In this document: positions 43,327-52,852 of the stretch, piece after piece
How the letters are laid out: every line of letters starts with the position of its first letter
How positions within the stretch are numbered: the stretch's first letter is position 1
Source of the DNA: Pseudomonas sediminis
GTDB taxonomy: Bacteria; Pseudomonadota; Gammaproteobacteria; Pseudomonadales; Pseudomonadaceae
NCBI RefSeq assembly: GCF_039555755.1
Contig: NZ_CP154631.1
Span: 1,860,001 to 1,924,000, forward strand
Length of the DNA: 64,000 bases
Direction: 5' to 3'
Notes under the pieces: generated by a model
Told to the model about the DNA's origin: nothing
The model's input: the letters and a program-made list of their open reading frames with translations, nothing else
The model's database searches: none
Translations under genes and position numbers: made by a program

Positions 43327-44232
43327 TCAACCGCCCACCGCCCCCGTCTCCAACTTGCGCCACAGCAGGCGCACGGCCGCCTTGCGCGACATGCCCCAGC
43401 GATACAGGCGAATCTCCAGCGGGATATGCCAGTGTTCCTTGCCGCATATCACCAGCTCGCCACGGGCCAGCTCGGGGCTCATCGATAGCCGTGGCACCCA
43501 GGCTACGCCAAGGCCTTGCAGGGCCATGGCCTTGAGGCTGTCAGCCATGGCGGTTTCGTGCACGGTGGTCGAGCGCAGGGCGCGCTGGCGCAGCAGCAGG
43601 TTCACCGAGCGGCCGAGGAAGGTGCCGGCGCTGTAGGCCAGCAGCGGGACGCTCTGTCCGGTGTCCAAATCGAACAGGGGCGCGCCTGTTTCATCCGCGG
43701 CGCATACCGGCAGCATTTCACTGTGGCCCAGGTGCAAGGAGGGGAACATGTCCGGTGCCAGCTGCACGGCGGCGTCCTGGTCATGGTAAGCGAGGATCAG
43801 GTCGCAGGTGCCCTCACGTAGCGAGTGCACCGCTTCGCCGACGTTGGTCGCCACCAGGCGGGTGCTCAGCGGCAGGCCATCGCGGCGCAGGCGGGCGATC
43901 CATTCGGGAAAGAAACCGAATACCAGCGAGTGCGCCGCTGCTATCTGTAGCGCTTCGCCCTGTTGCCCTTCGAGGTGATGCAGGTGACGCACCACCTCAC
44001 CCAGCTGTTCGACCATGCTGCGCGCAGTGAGCAGGAACAGCTGGCCGGACTCGGTCAGCTCCACCGGCGTGCGCGAGCGGTTGACCAGCGTCAGCCCCAG
44101 CGCCGACTCGAGGCTACGGATACGTCGACTGAACGCCGGCTGGGTAACGAAGCGTTTCTGCGCCGCCTGGGAGAAGCTGCGGGTAGCGGCGAGGGTGACG
44201 AAGTCTTCCAGCCATTTGGTTTCCAGGTTCAC
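43327..44232 (-). CDS. LysR-family regulator, divergent from aspA
   Basis: The 301-residue protein has a helix-turn-helix (FVTLAATRSFSQAAQKRFVT, then QPAFSRRIRSLESALG) and a C-terminal effector domain. The sequence resembles the HypT/YjiE-type group. It is divergent from aspA with a 179-bp gap, so it is the likely local regulator of aspartate ammonia-lyase expression. The same arrangement is known, from memory, at PA5428-PA5429. Confidence 0.85.
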   Translation of the reverse strand: MNLETKWLEDFVTLAATRSFSQAAQKRFVTQPAFSRRIRSLESALGLTLVNRSRTPVELTESGQLFLLTARSMVEQLGEVVRHLHHLEGQQGEALQIAAAHSLVFGFFPEWIARLRRDGLPLSTRLVATNVGEAVHSLREGTCDLILAYHDQDAAVQLAPDMFPSLHLGHSEMLPVCAADETGAPLFDLDTGQSVPLLAYSAGTFLGRSVNLLLRQRALRSTTVHETAMADSLKAMALQGLGVAWVPRLSMSPELARGELVICGKEHWHIPLEIRLYRWGMSRKAAVRLLWRKLETGAVGG

Positions 44233-44411
44233 GGGTGCGTCCTTTGCTCAATATCGGCTTATGCACACGTTTGGTGCATCGTTGCGGTCACATCTGCATT
44301 ATGCCGATTGTGCATAGGGCAGCAAGTAACAGCATTGGCCTGCAGATAAGCAAAGCCCTTAATCTATAGGCATCGCGGCGCTCGCCGTATTCCCCAAGAG
44401 TCATCTCGATC

Positions 44412-45836
44412 ATGTCCCCTGCTGCATCTGTTCGCGTCGAAAAAGACCTGCTCGGCACCCTCGAAGTCCCCGCCGATGCCTATTACGGTATCCAGACCCT
44501 GCGCGCCGTGCAGAACTTCCGCCTGTCCGGTGTGCCGCTGTCGCATTACCCGAAGCTGGTAATCGGCCTGGCCATGGTCAAGCAGGCCTCGGCGGACGCC
44601 AACCGCGAGCTGGGCCATCTGTCCGCCGCCAAGCACACGGCAATCAGCACCGCCTGCGCACGCATCATCCAGGGCGAGTTCCACGAGCAGTTCGTGGTCG
44701 ACATGATCCAGGGCGGCGCCGGCACCTCGACCAACATGAACGCCAACGAGGTCATCGCCAACATCGCGCTGGAGGCCATGGGTTTTGAGAAAGGCCAGTA
44801 CCAGCACCTGCACCCGAACAACGATGTGAACATGGCGCAGTCGACCAACGACGCCTACCCGACTGCCATTCGCCTGGGCCTGCTGCTCGGCCATGACAGC
44901 CTGCTGAGTGCGCTGGACAAGCTGATTCAGTCCTTCGCTTCCAAAGGGCTTGAGTTTGGCCATGTACTGAAGATGGGTCGCACCCAGTTGCAGGACGCCG
45001 TGCCGATGACTCTGGGTCAGGAATTCCACGCCTTCGCCACCACCCTGGGCGAAGACCTGCAGCACCTGAAGATGCTCGCCCCGGCGCTGCTCACCGAGGT
45101 CAACCTGGGCGGCACCGCCATCGGCACCGGCATCAACGCTGACCCGAAATACCAGGCCCTGGCGGTCAAGCGCCTGAGCGTGATCAGCGGTCACCCGCTC
45201 AAGCCGGCGGCCGACCTGATCGAAGCCACCAGCGACATGGGCGCCTTCGTGCTGTTCTCCGGCATGCTCAAGCGCACGGCGGTCAAGCTGTCGAAGATCT
45301 GCAACGACCTGCGCCTGCTCTCCAGCGGACCGCGTACCGGGATCAACGAGATCAACCTGCCGGCGCGCCAGCCGGGCAGCTCGATCATGCCGGGCAAGGT
45401 CAACCCGGTGATCCCCGAGGCGGTCAATCAGGTGGCCTTCGAAGTGATCGGCAACGACCTGGCGCTGACCATGGCCGCCGAAGGTGGCCAGCTGCAGCTG
45501 AACGTGATGGAGCCGCTGATCGCCTACAAGATCTTCGACTCGATCCGCCTGCTGACCCGCGCCATGGATATGCTGCGCGAGCTGTGCATCGACGGTATCA
45601 CCGCCAACGAAGCGCGCTGCCGCGAACTGATGGAAAACTCCATTGGCCTGATCACCGCGCTGAACCCCTACATCGGCTACGAGAACGCCACGCGCATCGC
45701 CAAGGTCGCCCTGGAAAGCGGGCGCGGCGTGCTGGAACTGGTGCGCGAGGAGCAGTTGCTGGATGAGGCCACGCTGGCCGACATCCTGCGCCCCGAGAAC
45801 ATGATCGCCCCACGCCTCGTGCCACTGCAGCAGTAA
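44412..45836 (+). CDS. aspA: aspartate ammonia-lyase
   Basis: AspA deaminates L-aspartate to fumarate and ammonia. The 474-residue protein has the fumarase/aspartase family signature GSSIMPGKVNPVIPEAVNQV, cut at the catalytic Ser loop, plus HPNNDVNMAQSTNDAYPTA and GGAGTSTNMNANEVIAN. Length is typical (about 475). It feeds nitrogen and carbon released by the nearby asparaginase into central metabolism. Confidence 0.97.
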   Translation: MSPAASVRVEKDLLGTLEVPADAYYGIQTLRAVQNFRLSGVPLSHYPKLVIGLAMVKQASADANRELGHLSAAKHTAISTACARIIQGEFHEQFVVDMIQGGAGTSTNMNANEVIANIALEAMGFEKGQYQHLHPNNDVNMAQSTNDAYPTAIRLGLLLGHDSLLSALDKLIQSFASKGLEFGHVLKMGRTQLQDAVPMTLGQEFHAFATTLGEDLQHLKMLAPALLTEVNLGGTAIGTGINADPKYQALAVKRLSVISGHPLKPAADLIEATSDMGAFVLFSGMLKRTAVKLSKICNDLRLLSSGPRTGINEINLPARQPGSSIMPGKVNPVIPEAVNQVAFEVIGNDLALTMAAEGGQLQLNVMEPLIAYKIFDSIRLLTRAMDMLRELCIDGITANEARCRELMENSIGLITALNPYIGYENATRIAKVALESGRGVLELVREEQLLDEATLADILRPENMIAPRLVPLQQ

Positions 45837-45848
45837 CGGAGAACGACC

Positions 45849-45977
45849 ATGCAACCGTCACAGCCCCCCAGCGTCAAGTTCATGTTCCGCACCCTGCATC
45901 CGCCGCGCCGCTTCTGGCCGGGCCTGGCGGGTTTCTACACTGGCGCGAGCCAGGCGCCAGCGCGCAAACGCAGCTGA
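45849..45977 (+). CDS. 42-residue proline/arginine-rich small ORF downstream of aspA
   Basis: ATG at 45849, 12 bp after the aspA stop, is preceded by ACGGAGAACGACC. The peptide reads MQPSQPPSVKFMFRTLHPPR and continues with RFWPGLAGFYTGAS and a basic end. It is followed by a strong terminator, so it would be in the aspA transcript. No family recognised; it may be a real small protein or chance. Confidence 0.4.
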   Translation: MQPSQPPSVKFMFRTLHPPRRFWPGLAGFYTGASQAPARKRS

Positions 45978-46015
45978 ACCCCTTTCATAGGAGGCCTTCA
46001 CCAGCCTCAACCTTC

Positions 46016-46043
46016 AGGGATGGCCTCGGCCATCCCTTTTTTA
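46016..46043 (+). terminator. rho-independent terminator of the aspA transcript
   Basis: AGGGATGGCC (46016-46025) pairs with GGCCATCCCT (46028-46037) and is followed by TTTTTT. It lies 39 bp after the small ORF; 46044-46156 shows nothing else. Confidence 0.88.
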
Positions 46044-46156
46044 TTCTCGGGCATGGACTCGGTGGTCAGCGCTGCGTGAGTTGGGGAGGCGGACACCTGC
46101 CGGCTCGGTCCGGGGCTTTCCGGCGGATCATGCGCTGTCTGCTCGACGAGCCGCCT

Positions 46157-46969
46157 TCACTCCATCTCGAACAGCCCGTCACGCAGCTGAGCACCGCCGA
46201 GGCGCTGGCGGATGTCGTCGTCGATGCGTGCGTCGTCCGGTGCGTAGAGCATCAGCTGGCGATAGGCGTTGACCCGGTTGATCTCGTTACCCAGGTACTG
46301 CCAGACCACGCGGGTACAGGCCGGCGTGCGCCGGTCACCGCTGGAGACGCCGGTCTTGATGCCGTTGAGGCGGATGATACGGCTCTTGAAGCTGGGGATG
46401 AGGATGGTCTGGCTCATCTCGTTGCCGGTGAGTGACTCGTAGTCGACCAGAAACAGGCGGTCCTGCAGGAAGAACGCCGTGCCCAGGTAGCGGCAGCGCA
46501 CCCAGTCCTCGCCACGTGCGGGCTCCTGCCGCTCCTGACGTTCCTGGCGCTCGAACAGGTAGTTGCCGCGCTCCTCGCGCAGGTGCACCAGCGATAGCAG
46601 CACATGCCCCGGCACCGACATGCAGTTGGAGTATTCGAAGTAGTAGCCGCAGTAGCGTTCCATCGGGCTGGCCTGACGGCGCAGCGGCGTGAACAGCTCC
46701 AGCAATGGATCGTTGCCACTGTGCGGCTGCGTATCGCCGCTGCGTGCGCCAATCAGCCGGGTGAACTGCTCGGCCGGCATGCTCAGCTCGAAGGGTTCGA
46801 CGCCGAAGAAATCGCAGATGCGCTTGAGATTGTGCGTGGTCGGTCGGCTCTGCCCGGCCAGGTAGCGGTTGAACTGCGCGCGGTTGATCGACAGCTTGCG
46901 ACATACCTCGGCAATCGAGCGGTAATGGCTGCAAAGCAATTTCAGATTGCTGCCGAGGGAATCGGACAT
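46157..46969 (-). CDS. XRE-type regulator with a large C-terminal domain
   Basis: The 270-residue protein has an N-terminal helix-turn-helix (SIAEVCRKLSINRAQFNRYL, then AGQSRPTTHNLKRICDFFGV). The C-terminal 200 residues have no domain I recognise; they include a charged repeat RQERQERQE (about residues 140-149). It is divergent from the AGCS symporter gene and a 9-bp dyad lies between them, so it may regulate the symporter and itself. It is convergent with aspA. Confidence 0.75.
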   Translation of the reverse strand: MSDSLGSNLKLLCSHYRSIAEVCRKLSINRAQFNRYLAGQSRPTTHNLKRICDFFGVEPFELSMPAEQFTRLIGARSGDTQPHSGNDPLLELFTPLRRQASPMERYCGYYFEYSNCMSVPGHVLLSLVHLREERGNYLFERQERQERQEPARGEDWVRCRYLGTAFFLQDRLFLVDYESLTGNEMSQTILIPSFKSRIIRLNGIKTGVSSGDRRTPACTRVVWQYLGNEINRVNAYRQLMLYAPDDARIDDDIRQRLGGAQLRDGLFEME

Positions 46970-46982
46970 ATGGCCGCTCCAG

Positions 46983-47022
46983 CTGATGCGAATGACGCGA
47001 TTCTAGCATCAACTCGCATCAG
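46983..47022. promoter_or_regulatory. inverted repeat between XRE gene and symporter gene
   Basis: CTGATGCGA (46983-46991) and TCGCATCAG (47014-47022) are perfect 9-bp arms around 22 bp. One arm is 14 bp from the XRE start. Candidate operator for the XRE protein. Confidence 0.45.
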
Positions 47023-47128
47023 GTCGCCGCGACCTGCGAAATTGTCCCGCGCGGCGCCTTCACCAAAGATTGCGCCACCCGCCCGGCGCGGCGCATTCCC
47101 ATTCAGAACAACAAGAGAGAAAGCCTCC

Positions 47129-48568
47129 ATGCTCGATCTTCTCAATGACCTCATCTGGAGCAAGCTGCTGATCGTGATGCTGATCGGTCTCGGCCTGTAC
47201 TTCACCATCGCTTCGCGCTTCGTTCAGTTCCGCTACTTCGGCAGCATGTTTCGCATCTTCGGCGAGGCATTCCAGCGTCAGCCGGGCCAGCTCAGCTCGT
47301 TCCAGGCGCTGATGCTGTCGGTGGCTGGCCGCGTGGGCGCCGGCAACATCGCCGGTGTATCGGTGGCGATCATGCTCGGTGGCCCGGGCGCCATCTTCTG
47401 GATGTGGGTCGTGGCCCTGGTCGGCATGGCTACCAGCTATTTCGAGTGCTCGCTGGCGCAGCTGTACAAACGTCGCGAGGCCGATGGCGGCTACCGCGGT
47501 GGTCCGGCTTTCTACATCCAGCACGGCCTTGGTCAACGCTGGCTGGGTATCGTCGTGTCGATCCTGCTGCTGGTGACCTTCGGCTTCGGCTTCAACGCCG
47601 TGCAGTCCTTCACCGTCGCCAGCTCGCTGCACGACACCTTCGGCATCCCGACCCTGGCCAGCGGCATCGCCCTGACCGCGGTCATCGGCCTGATCATCTT
47701 CGGTGGCATCAAGCGCATCGCCAAGTTCGCCGACGTGCTGGTGCCGGTGATGGCGTTCTCTTACCTGGGCATGGCGCTGCTGGTGATCGGCCTGAACATC
47801 AACGAAGTTCCAGCCACTTTCGCCTTGATCTTCAAAAGCGCCTTCGGCCTCGAGCCGGCCTTCGCCGGCGGCATCGGCGCGGCCATCATCATGGGCGTCA
47901 AGCGCGGCCTGTTTTCCAACGAAGCCGGCCTGGGCAGCGCACCGAACGTGGCCGCTGTCGCCGAGGTCAAGCACCCGGCCGCGCAAGGCATCGTGCAGTC
48001 GCTCAGTGTGTTCATCGACACCCTGATCCTGTGCAGCTGCACGGCGCTGATCATCCTGCTGTCGGGCGTGTATCAGCCGGGTATGGAGCAGGCCGGTGTG
48101 GTACTGACCCAGAGCGCGGTTGCCGCCGTGGTCGGCGAGTGGGGCAGGGTGTTCGTCAGCCTGGCGCTGCTGTTGTTCGTCTTCACCACCCTGATCTACA
48201 ACTACTACCTCGGCGAAAATGCCCTCGGCTTCTTCAGCCAGAAGCGCGGCCCGGTAATGATCTACCGCGTGCTGGTGGTCGGTCTGGTGCTGTGGGGTTC
48301 GGTGCAGGATCTGGGCACCGTGTTCGCCTTCGCCGATGTGACCATGGGTCTGCTGGCCATCGCCAACCTCATCGCTCTGGCGCTGCTGTTCAAAGTGGGC
48401 ATGCGCCTGATGCGCGACTACGATAGCCAGATCAAGGCGGGTGTTGAGTCGCCGGTATTGGATGCCAAGCAGTTCGCTGATCTGGACCTCGACCCTGCCG
48501 TCTGGGGTAGCCAGCCAGGTGAAACCGCCGACCAGGCGGAAATCGGGGATCGCGTCTACCAGCGCTGA
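47129..48568 (+). CDS. sodium:alanine/glycine symporter (AGCS family)
   Basis: The 479-residue protein has about 11 transmembrane segments. AGCS hallmarks: QALMLSVAGRVGAGNIAGVS, then FKSAFGLEPAFAGGIGAAII and GVKRGLFSNEAGLGSAPNVA. It imports alanine, glycine or related amino acids with sodium. ATG at 47129 follows AGAGAGAAAGCCTCC; a longer open frame upstream runs through the XRE gene region and is spurious. A terminator follows. Confidence 0.92.
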   Translation: MLDLLNDLIWSKLLIVMLIGLGLYFTIASRFVQFRYFGSMFRIFGEAFQRQPGQLSSFQALMLSVAGRVGAGNIAGVSVAIMLGGPGAIFWMWVVALVGMATSYFECSLAQLYKRREADGGYRGGPAFYIQHGLGQRWLGIVVSILLLVTFGFGFNAVQSFTVASSLHDTFGIPTLASGIALTAVIGLIIFGGIKRIAKFADVLVPVMAFSYLGMALLVIGLNINEVPATFALIFKSAFGLEPAFAGGIGAAIIMGVKRGLFSNEAGLGSAPNVAAVAEVKHPAAQGIVQSLSVFIDTLILCSCTALIILLSGVYQPGMEQAGVVLTQSAVAAVVGEWGRVFVSLALLLFVFTTLIYNYYLGENALGFFSQKRGPVMIYRVLVVGLVLWGSVQDLGTVFAFADVTMGLLAIANLIALALLFKVGMRLMRDYDSQIKAGVESPVLDAKQFADLDLDPAVWGSQPGETADQAEIGDRVYQR

Positions 48569-48587
48569 TCTGACTCAGATGGAAGAA

Positions 48588-48607
48588 GGGGGCGAGGCCC
48601 CCTTTTT
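48588..48607 (+). terminator. rho-independent terminator of the symporter gene
   Basis: GGGGGC (48588-48593) and GCCCCC (48597-48602) form a stem with a very short loop, followed by TTTTT, 19 bp after the stop. Confidence 0.82.
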
Positions 48608-48696
48608 CTTGCCTGCCAGCTTTGGCAGCCATTGTTCGGGCAGTCGTAAGCGACGTTAAGAATGTCGCGCAGGCCCGTGATTTGTGAGGAGAGCCC

Positions 48697-49686
48697 ATGG
48701 TAACCCCAGAAAAACTCCTGGTGCTGTACACAGGCGGCACCATCGGCATGCAGATGAGTGCAGACGGCCTGGCGCCGGCCTCGGGTTTCGAGGCGCGCAT
48801 GCGCAGCCAGCAAGCCGGCGAGAACGCCAGTGAGCTGCCGCAATGGAGCTTCCGCGAGCTGCTGCCGTTGATCGACAGCGCCAACATGAACACCGGCCAC
48901 TGGCTGGCGCTGCGCGACGAAATCGTCACTGCGGTACAGACCGATGGCCACGACGCCGTGCTGGTGCTGCACGGCACCGATACCCTGGCTTACAGCGCTG
49001 CGGCGTTGAGCTTCCTGCTGCTCGGGCTCGATGCGCCGGTGGTGCTTACGGGTGCCATGCAGCCGGCTGGTGTCGATGGTGGAGATGCCTGGCCCAACCT
49101 GTTCGGCGCCATGCGTGCGCTGTACCGCGGCGTGAAGCCGGGCGTGCACCTGTATTTCAACGGGCAGCTACTGCATGGCGCACGTTGCTCGAAGTTGCGC
49201 AGCGATGCGTTCGACGCCTTCCAGGTGCTGCCGCGTCAGCGTCAGGCCGAGCGGGCCACGGTCGATGCCCGTATCGATTTCCGCCAGCCGCGTCAGGCTG
49301 TGAACCTTGCCGTGCTGCCGCTGCATCCGGCCGTGCAGGCTGGGCATCTGCAAGCCCTGCTGGCCAGCGGCGTGCAGGGGTTGCTGTTGGAGTGCTACGG
49401 CAGCGGTACCGGCCCGGCCGGCGACGCGCCATTGATGAGCGTGCTGCGTGAGGCGCACCAGCGCGGCGTGGTGCTGGCGGCGATCAGCCAGTGCCCGCAA
49501 GGCCACGTGCAGTTCGGTGTGTATGCGGCCGGCAGCCGTCTGGCCGAGGTTGGTCTGGTGTCCTGTGGCGGCATGACCCGCGAAGCCGCACTGGGCAAGC
49601 TGTTCGCCCTGCTCGGCGCCGGTTTGCCGCAAACGGAGGTCGAGTACTGGCTGGCGCGCGATCTCTGTGGTGAGATGAGCGACTGA
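48697..49686 (+). CDS. L-asparaginase (type I, cytoplasmic)
   Basis: The enzyme hydrolyses asparagine to aspartate and ammonia. The 329-residue protein has no signal peptide and carries the catalytic Thr in LYTGGTIG (T12), the HGTDT motif (H92, T94, D95) and GAMQPA. The length and lack of a secretion signal point to the AnsA type rather than periplasmic AnsB. Its product is the AspA substrate. GAGGAGAGCCC precedes the ATG. The GNAT gene follows by 27 bp. Confidence 0.92.
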   Translation: MVTPEKLLVLYTGGTIGMQMSADGLAPASGFEARMRSQQAGENASELPQWSFRELLPLIDSANMNTGHWLALRDEIVTAVQTDGHDAVLVLHGTDTLAYSAAALSFLLLGLDAPVVLTGAMQPAGVDGGDAWPNLFGAMRALYRGVKPGVHLYFNGQLLHGARCSKLRSDAFDAFQVLPRQRQAERATVDARIDFRQPRQAVNLAVLPLHPAVQAGHLQALLASGVQGLLLECYGSGTGPAGDAPLMSVLREAHQRGVVLAAISQCPQGHVQFGVYAAGSRLAEVGLVSCGGMTREAALGKLFALLGAGLPQTEVEYWLARDLCGEMSD

Positions 49687-49713
49687 TCCACCTGCCCAAA
49701 CAGAGGAAGGACG

Positions 49714-50157
49714 ATGAGCATCGAAATTCGCCCTGTAGTCGCTGCCGATCACCAAGCCTGGTTGCCCTTGTGGCAGGGCTACCAGCGCTTCTACATGACC
49801 GAGATTCCAGCCGAGACTAGCGCCGTTACTTGGCAGCGCTTTCTCGACCCCGCCGAGCCCATGGGCGCAGCCCTGGCCTGGCAGGGTGAGCAGGCCATTG
49901 GCCTGGTGCACTGGGTCATCCACCGCTCGACCTGGACCACCGGCGACTATTGCTACCTGCAGGACCTGTTCGTCGCCAAGGGTGAGCGCAGCGGTGGTAT
50001 CGGCCGCCAACTGATCCAGCACGTCTACGACCAGGCGCGTGCTGCCGGCTGCTCGCGGGTGCACTGGCTGACACATGAAACCAACAGCCAGGCCAAGCTG
50101 CTTTACGAGCGCATCGGCGAACGCTCGGGGTTCGTGCAGTACCGCAAGCTGTTGTAA
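49714..50157 (+). CDS. GNAT-family N-acetyltransferase
   Basis: The 147-residue protein has the GNAT core: IEIRPVVAADHQAWLPLWQG, cut at the beta1-alpha1 element, then a beta4 strand YLQDLFVAKGERSGGIGRQL, with the acetyl-CoA loop ERSGGIGRQLI, and WLTHETNSQAKLLYERIG. Substrate unknown. GAGGAAGGACG sets the ATG. It is likely co-transcribed with the asparaginase. Confidence 0.9.
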   Translation: MSIEIRPVVAADHQAWLPLWQGYQRFYMTEIPAETSAVTWQRFLDPAEPMGAALAWQGEQAIGLVHWVIHRSTWTTGDYCYLQDLFVAKGERSGGIGRQLIQHVYDQARAAGCSRVHWLTHETNSQAKLLYERIGERSGFVQYRKLL

Positions 50158-50240
50158 GGCCTCGCATCATGTGCGGGCGGCGATATACCGCGCTGGCCGC
50201 CCGACAGGGCGCGCCATGCGCAGCAGCGCGTATGCGCGGC

Positions 50241-51149
50241 TCAAAACACCGACCAGCCGATGCGCTCGCTGAGCAGCTCCAGCGCCTTGATACCGGCCAG
50301 GGAGTTACCTGCTGCATTGAGCTCGGGTGACCATACGCACACACTGAACTGACCTGGTACTACCGCGACGATGCCACCGCCGACGCCGCTTTTGCCCGGC
50401 AGGCCAACACGGTAGGCGAAGTTGCCCGCTTCGTCATACAGGCCGCTGGTGGCCATGATGGCGTTGATCTGTTTGGTTTGCCGGGGCGACAGCACCTGTT
50501 CGCCGCTGTGCTGGCAGAAACCTTCATTGGCCAGGAAACCGAAGGCACGCGCCAGGTCGACGCAGCTCATGCGCAGCGCGCAGCAGCTGAAGTAGCTGCG
50601 CAGCACCGCCTCGACTTCGTTGTGAAAATTGCCGAACGACTGCATCAGGTACGCCGCTGCCGCGTTGCGCGCGCGGTGCTGGTACTCCGATTCGGCGACG
50701 TGGTTGTCCACCGTGACCTCGGGGTTGCCCGACAGACGCCGGACGAAGTCGCGCATCGATAGTGCCGGTGCGGCATAGCGCGACTGGTTGATATCGCAGA
50801 TCACCAGAGCGCCCGCGTTGATGAAGGGATTGCGCGGCTTGCCTCGCTCGAATTCGAGCTGCACCAGCGAGTTGAACGGCTGTCCGGACGGCTCATGGCC
50901 CAGGCGCTGCCAGATGCTCTCGCCGCTGTGGCCGATGGCCTGGACCAGGCTGAACACCTTGGAAATGCTTTGGATCGAGAAGGGCGTACGTGCATCGCCG
51001 GCGACATGCACCTGGCCGTCGTTGCCGTATACGGCGATGCCCAGCTGGTCAGGCACCACGCTGGCCAGCGCTGGAATGTAATCGGCCACCTTGCCCTGGC
51101 CGATCAGCGGGCGGACTTCATCGAGAATTTCGGTCAACAGCGCTTGCAT
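50241..51149 (-). CDS. glsA: glutaminase A
   Basis: Glutaminase hydrolyses glutamine to glutamate and ammonia. The 302-residue serine-dependent enzyme has the S-x-x-K dyad S61/K64 in [21 protein letters not shown] and [20 protein letters not shown], cut at the conserved GGGIVA loop. It belongs to the beta-lactamase-like fold group. It adds to the deamidation theme of this region, though on the opposite strand. Confidence 0.95.
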   Translation of the reverse strand: MQALLTEILDEVRPLIGQGKVADYIPALASVVPDQLGIAVYGNDGQVHVAGDARTPFSIQSISKVFSLVQAIGHSGESIWQRLGHEPSGQPFNSLVQLEFERGKPRNPFINAGALVICDINQSRYAAPALSMRDFVRRLSGNPEVTVDNHVAESEYQHRARNAAAAYLMQSFGNFHNEVEAVLRSYFSCCALRMSCVDLARAFGFLANEGFCQHSGEQVLSPRQTKQINAIMATSGLYDEAGNFAYRVGLPGKSGVGGGIVAVVPGQFSVCVWSPELNAAGNSLAGIKALELLSERIGWSVF

Positions 51150-51291
51150 GTTCGGGCTCGCGAGTAGGCCGGAGAGCGTCCCGGCAGGTCAGAGCTAGAC
51201 GCCCGCGGGCGCTACGGAATCACAGGTAGGCGCTTGCCCTGAACAGCGCGTCCACCTAGTCTCGGTCCTCCCCTGTCGCTGGCGTGGTTCG

Positions 51292-52221
51292 ATGTCCACC
51301 GTTCTTAATGTGCTATTGCCGATATTCGGCCTGATCCTGGTTGGCTTCATCTGTCGGCGAACCAATCGCCTGGGGCCGACTGCGGCATCGGAGATGAACC
51401 GCTTCGTGGTCTGGCTCGGCCTGCCTGCGTTGCTGTTCAGCCTTACGGCCAAGGCCGACTGGACACACATCTGGCAGCCCGGTTTCTTGCTTGCCTTTAC
51501 TGGCGGCATGCTCGCGGTGTTTCTGGTCACGCTGGTGTATCGCTGGAAAACCACTGGCAGCCTGGTCGACGCCAGTATCGACGGGCTCAGCGCCGGTTAC
51601 GCCAACACCGGCTATATTGGCATTCCGCTGTGCGTGCTGGTACTGGGTGAGGACGGCATGGCGCCGGCCTTGATCGCCTCGCTGATGGTGGTCTGCGTAC
51701 TGTTCGGCCTGGCGGTGATATGCATCGAAGTCGGTTTGCAGAACAGGAAGGGGTTGGGCGGCGCTATCGTTCAGGTGGTCACCGCTCTGCTGAAGAATCC
51801 GCTGGTGGTGGCGCCTTTACTCGGTGCGGCCTGGGCGTCTGGCGGTGTGCAGTTGCCAGCAGCGCTGGATGAGTTTCTTCGCCTGCTCGGCGCGGCCACC
51901 GTACCCTGTGCGCTGGTGTCACTGGGGTTGTTCCTGGCACAGAGGCAGAGCGGGCCGAGCGAAGGCGCCTGGCCGCTGGTGGCCCTGAAGCTGGTACTGC
52001 AGCCGCTGGTGACCTGGTTCATCGCCTTCGTGCTGCTCGATCTGCCACCGTTCTGGGCACATGCCGCGTTGCTGCTCAGTGCACTGCCGACCGGCACCGG
52101 GCCGTTCATGCTTGCCGAGTACTACCAGCGCCAGGCGGCGCTGGTGTCGCGGGCGATCCTGTTTTCCACCCTCGGTTCGCTGCTGACCTTGAGCCTGATC
52201 CTGCTACTGATCACGCCTTGA
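51292..52221 (+). CDS. AEC-family transporter (auxin efflux carrier superfamily)
   Basis: The 309-residue protein has about ten hydrophobic segments, with the AEC pattern VLLPIFGLILVGFICRRTN at the start and GLSAGYANTGYIGIPLCVLV in the middle, and LSALPTGTGPFMLAEYY near the end. Such carriers move malate, malonate or other organic anions. It overlaps the convergent 52211-52852 gene by 11 bp at the tail. Confidence 0.88.
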   Translation: MSTVLNVLLPIFGLILVGFICRRTNRLGPTAASEMNRFVVWLGLPALLFSLTAKADWTHIWQPGFLLAFTGGMLAVFLVTLVYRWKTTGSLVDASIDGLSAGYANTGYIGIPLCVLVLGEDGMAPALIASLMVVCVLFGLAVICIEVGLQNRKGLGGAIVQVVTALLKNPLVVAPLLGAAWASGGVQLPAALDEFLRLLGAATVPCALVSLGLFLAQRQSGPSEGAWPLVALKLVLQPLVTWFIAFVLLDLPPFWAHAALLLSALPTGTGPFMLAEYYQRQAALVSRAILFSTLGSLLTLSLILLLITP

Positions 52222-52852
52222 GTTGCAGCTCCACGCCGAGCTGCTGCGACAGGCAGGGCCAGCGCTTCCAGGCTGACGCGGTATCCGGCGCTGCCAGGCG
52301 CTCACGGTAGGCTTGCACCGAGGGCTGGTCGAAGCTGGCGTCATCGAGCATGCCGGTGAGGGCATGATGCACAGCCTCATCGAGTTGGTTGGCGAAAGGT
52401 TCGCCGATCAACTGATGAGCGATCAGGTTGGCGCGCGTGGTGTCCAGTGGGATCAGCGGCTGGCCGAGATGGGCGATATAGCGATCATTGACCTCTTCCA
52501 CCAGGCGATGGGCCAGATAGGCCTCGTCGAGCAGGCCTTCCAATCCTTCATGGCCTTCCATCAGCGCCGGTGGCTGCAGGAAGAAATGCTCGGCGATCTT
52601 CAGCACGGGTTTCACTGCGGCTTCGATTCCGGCTTCCCGCGCCACCTCGGCGGCGGCGTCCAGCACGTCTGGCACCTCTTCGATATAGGCGATGACGAAG
52701 GCCGTCAGCGCGCCCGAGGCGTCGTCTTCGGGCAGGCGGATGGACGGGTGCAGGCGATCCAGTTGGGCCTGCAGGAAGTGTGCGAGTGCCTGGCTGCCGC
52801 TTTCCTGCTGACGAGCCTGGGTGATCAATTGACGAAGGGCGGCGGTGTTCAT
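52211..52852 (-). CDS. conserved hypothetical protein upstream of the cox cluster
   Basis: The 213-residue soluble, largely helical, acidic protein has no recognised domain. A gene of similar position and size precedes coxB in P. aeruginosa (PA0104, from memory). It is divergent from coxB, with a 409-bp gap. Confidence 0.7.
   Translation of the reverse strand: MNTAALRQLITQARQQESGSQALAHFLQAQLDRLHPSIRLPEDDASGALTAFVIAYIEEVPDVLDAAAEVAREAGIEAAVKPVLKIAEHFFLQPPALMEGHEGLEGLLDEAYLAHRLVEEVNDRYIAHLGQPLIPLDTTRANLIAHQLIGEPFANQLDEAVHHALTGMLDDASFDQPSVQAYRERLAAPDTASAWKRWPCLSQQLGVELQLKA

Noticed and set aside
46604..47128. N-terminal extension of the AGCS symporter
   Set aside because: The extension is antisense to the XRE gene and lacks homology; the symporter begins at 47129 with a proper ribosome-binding site.
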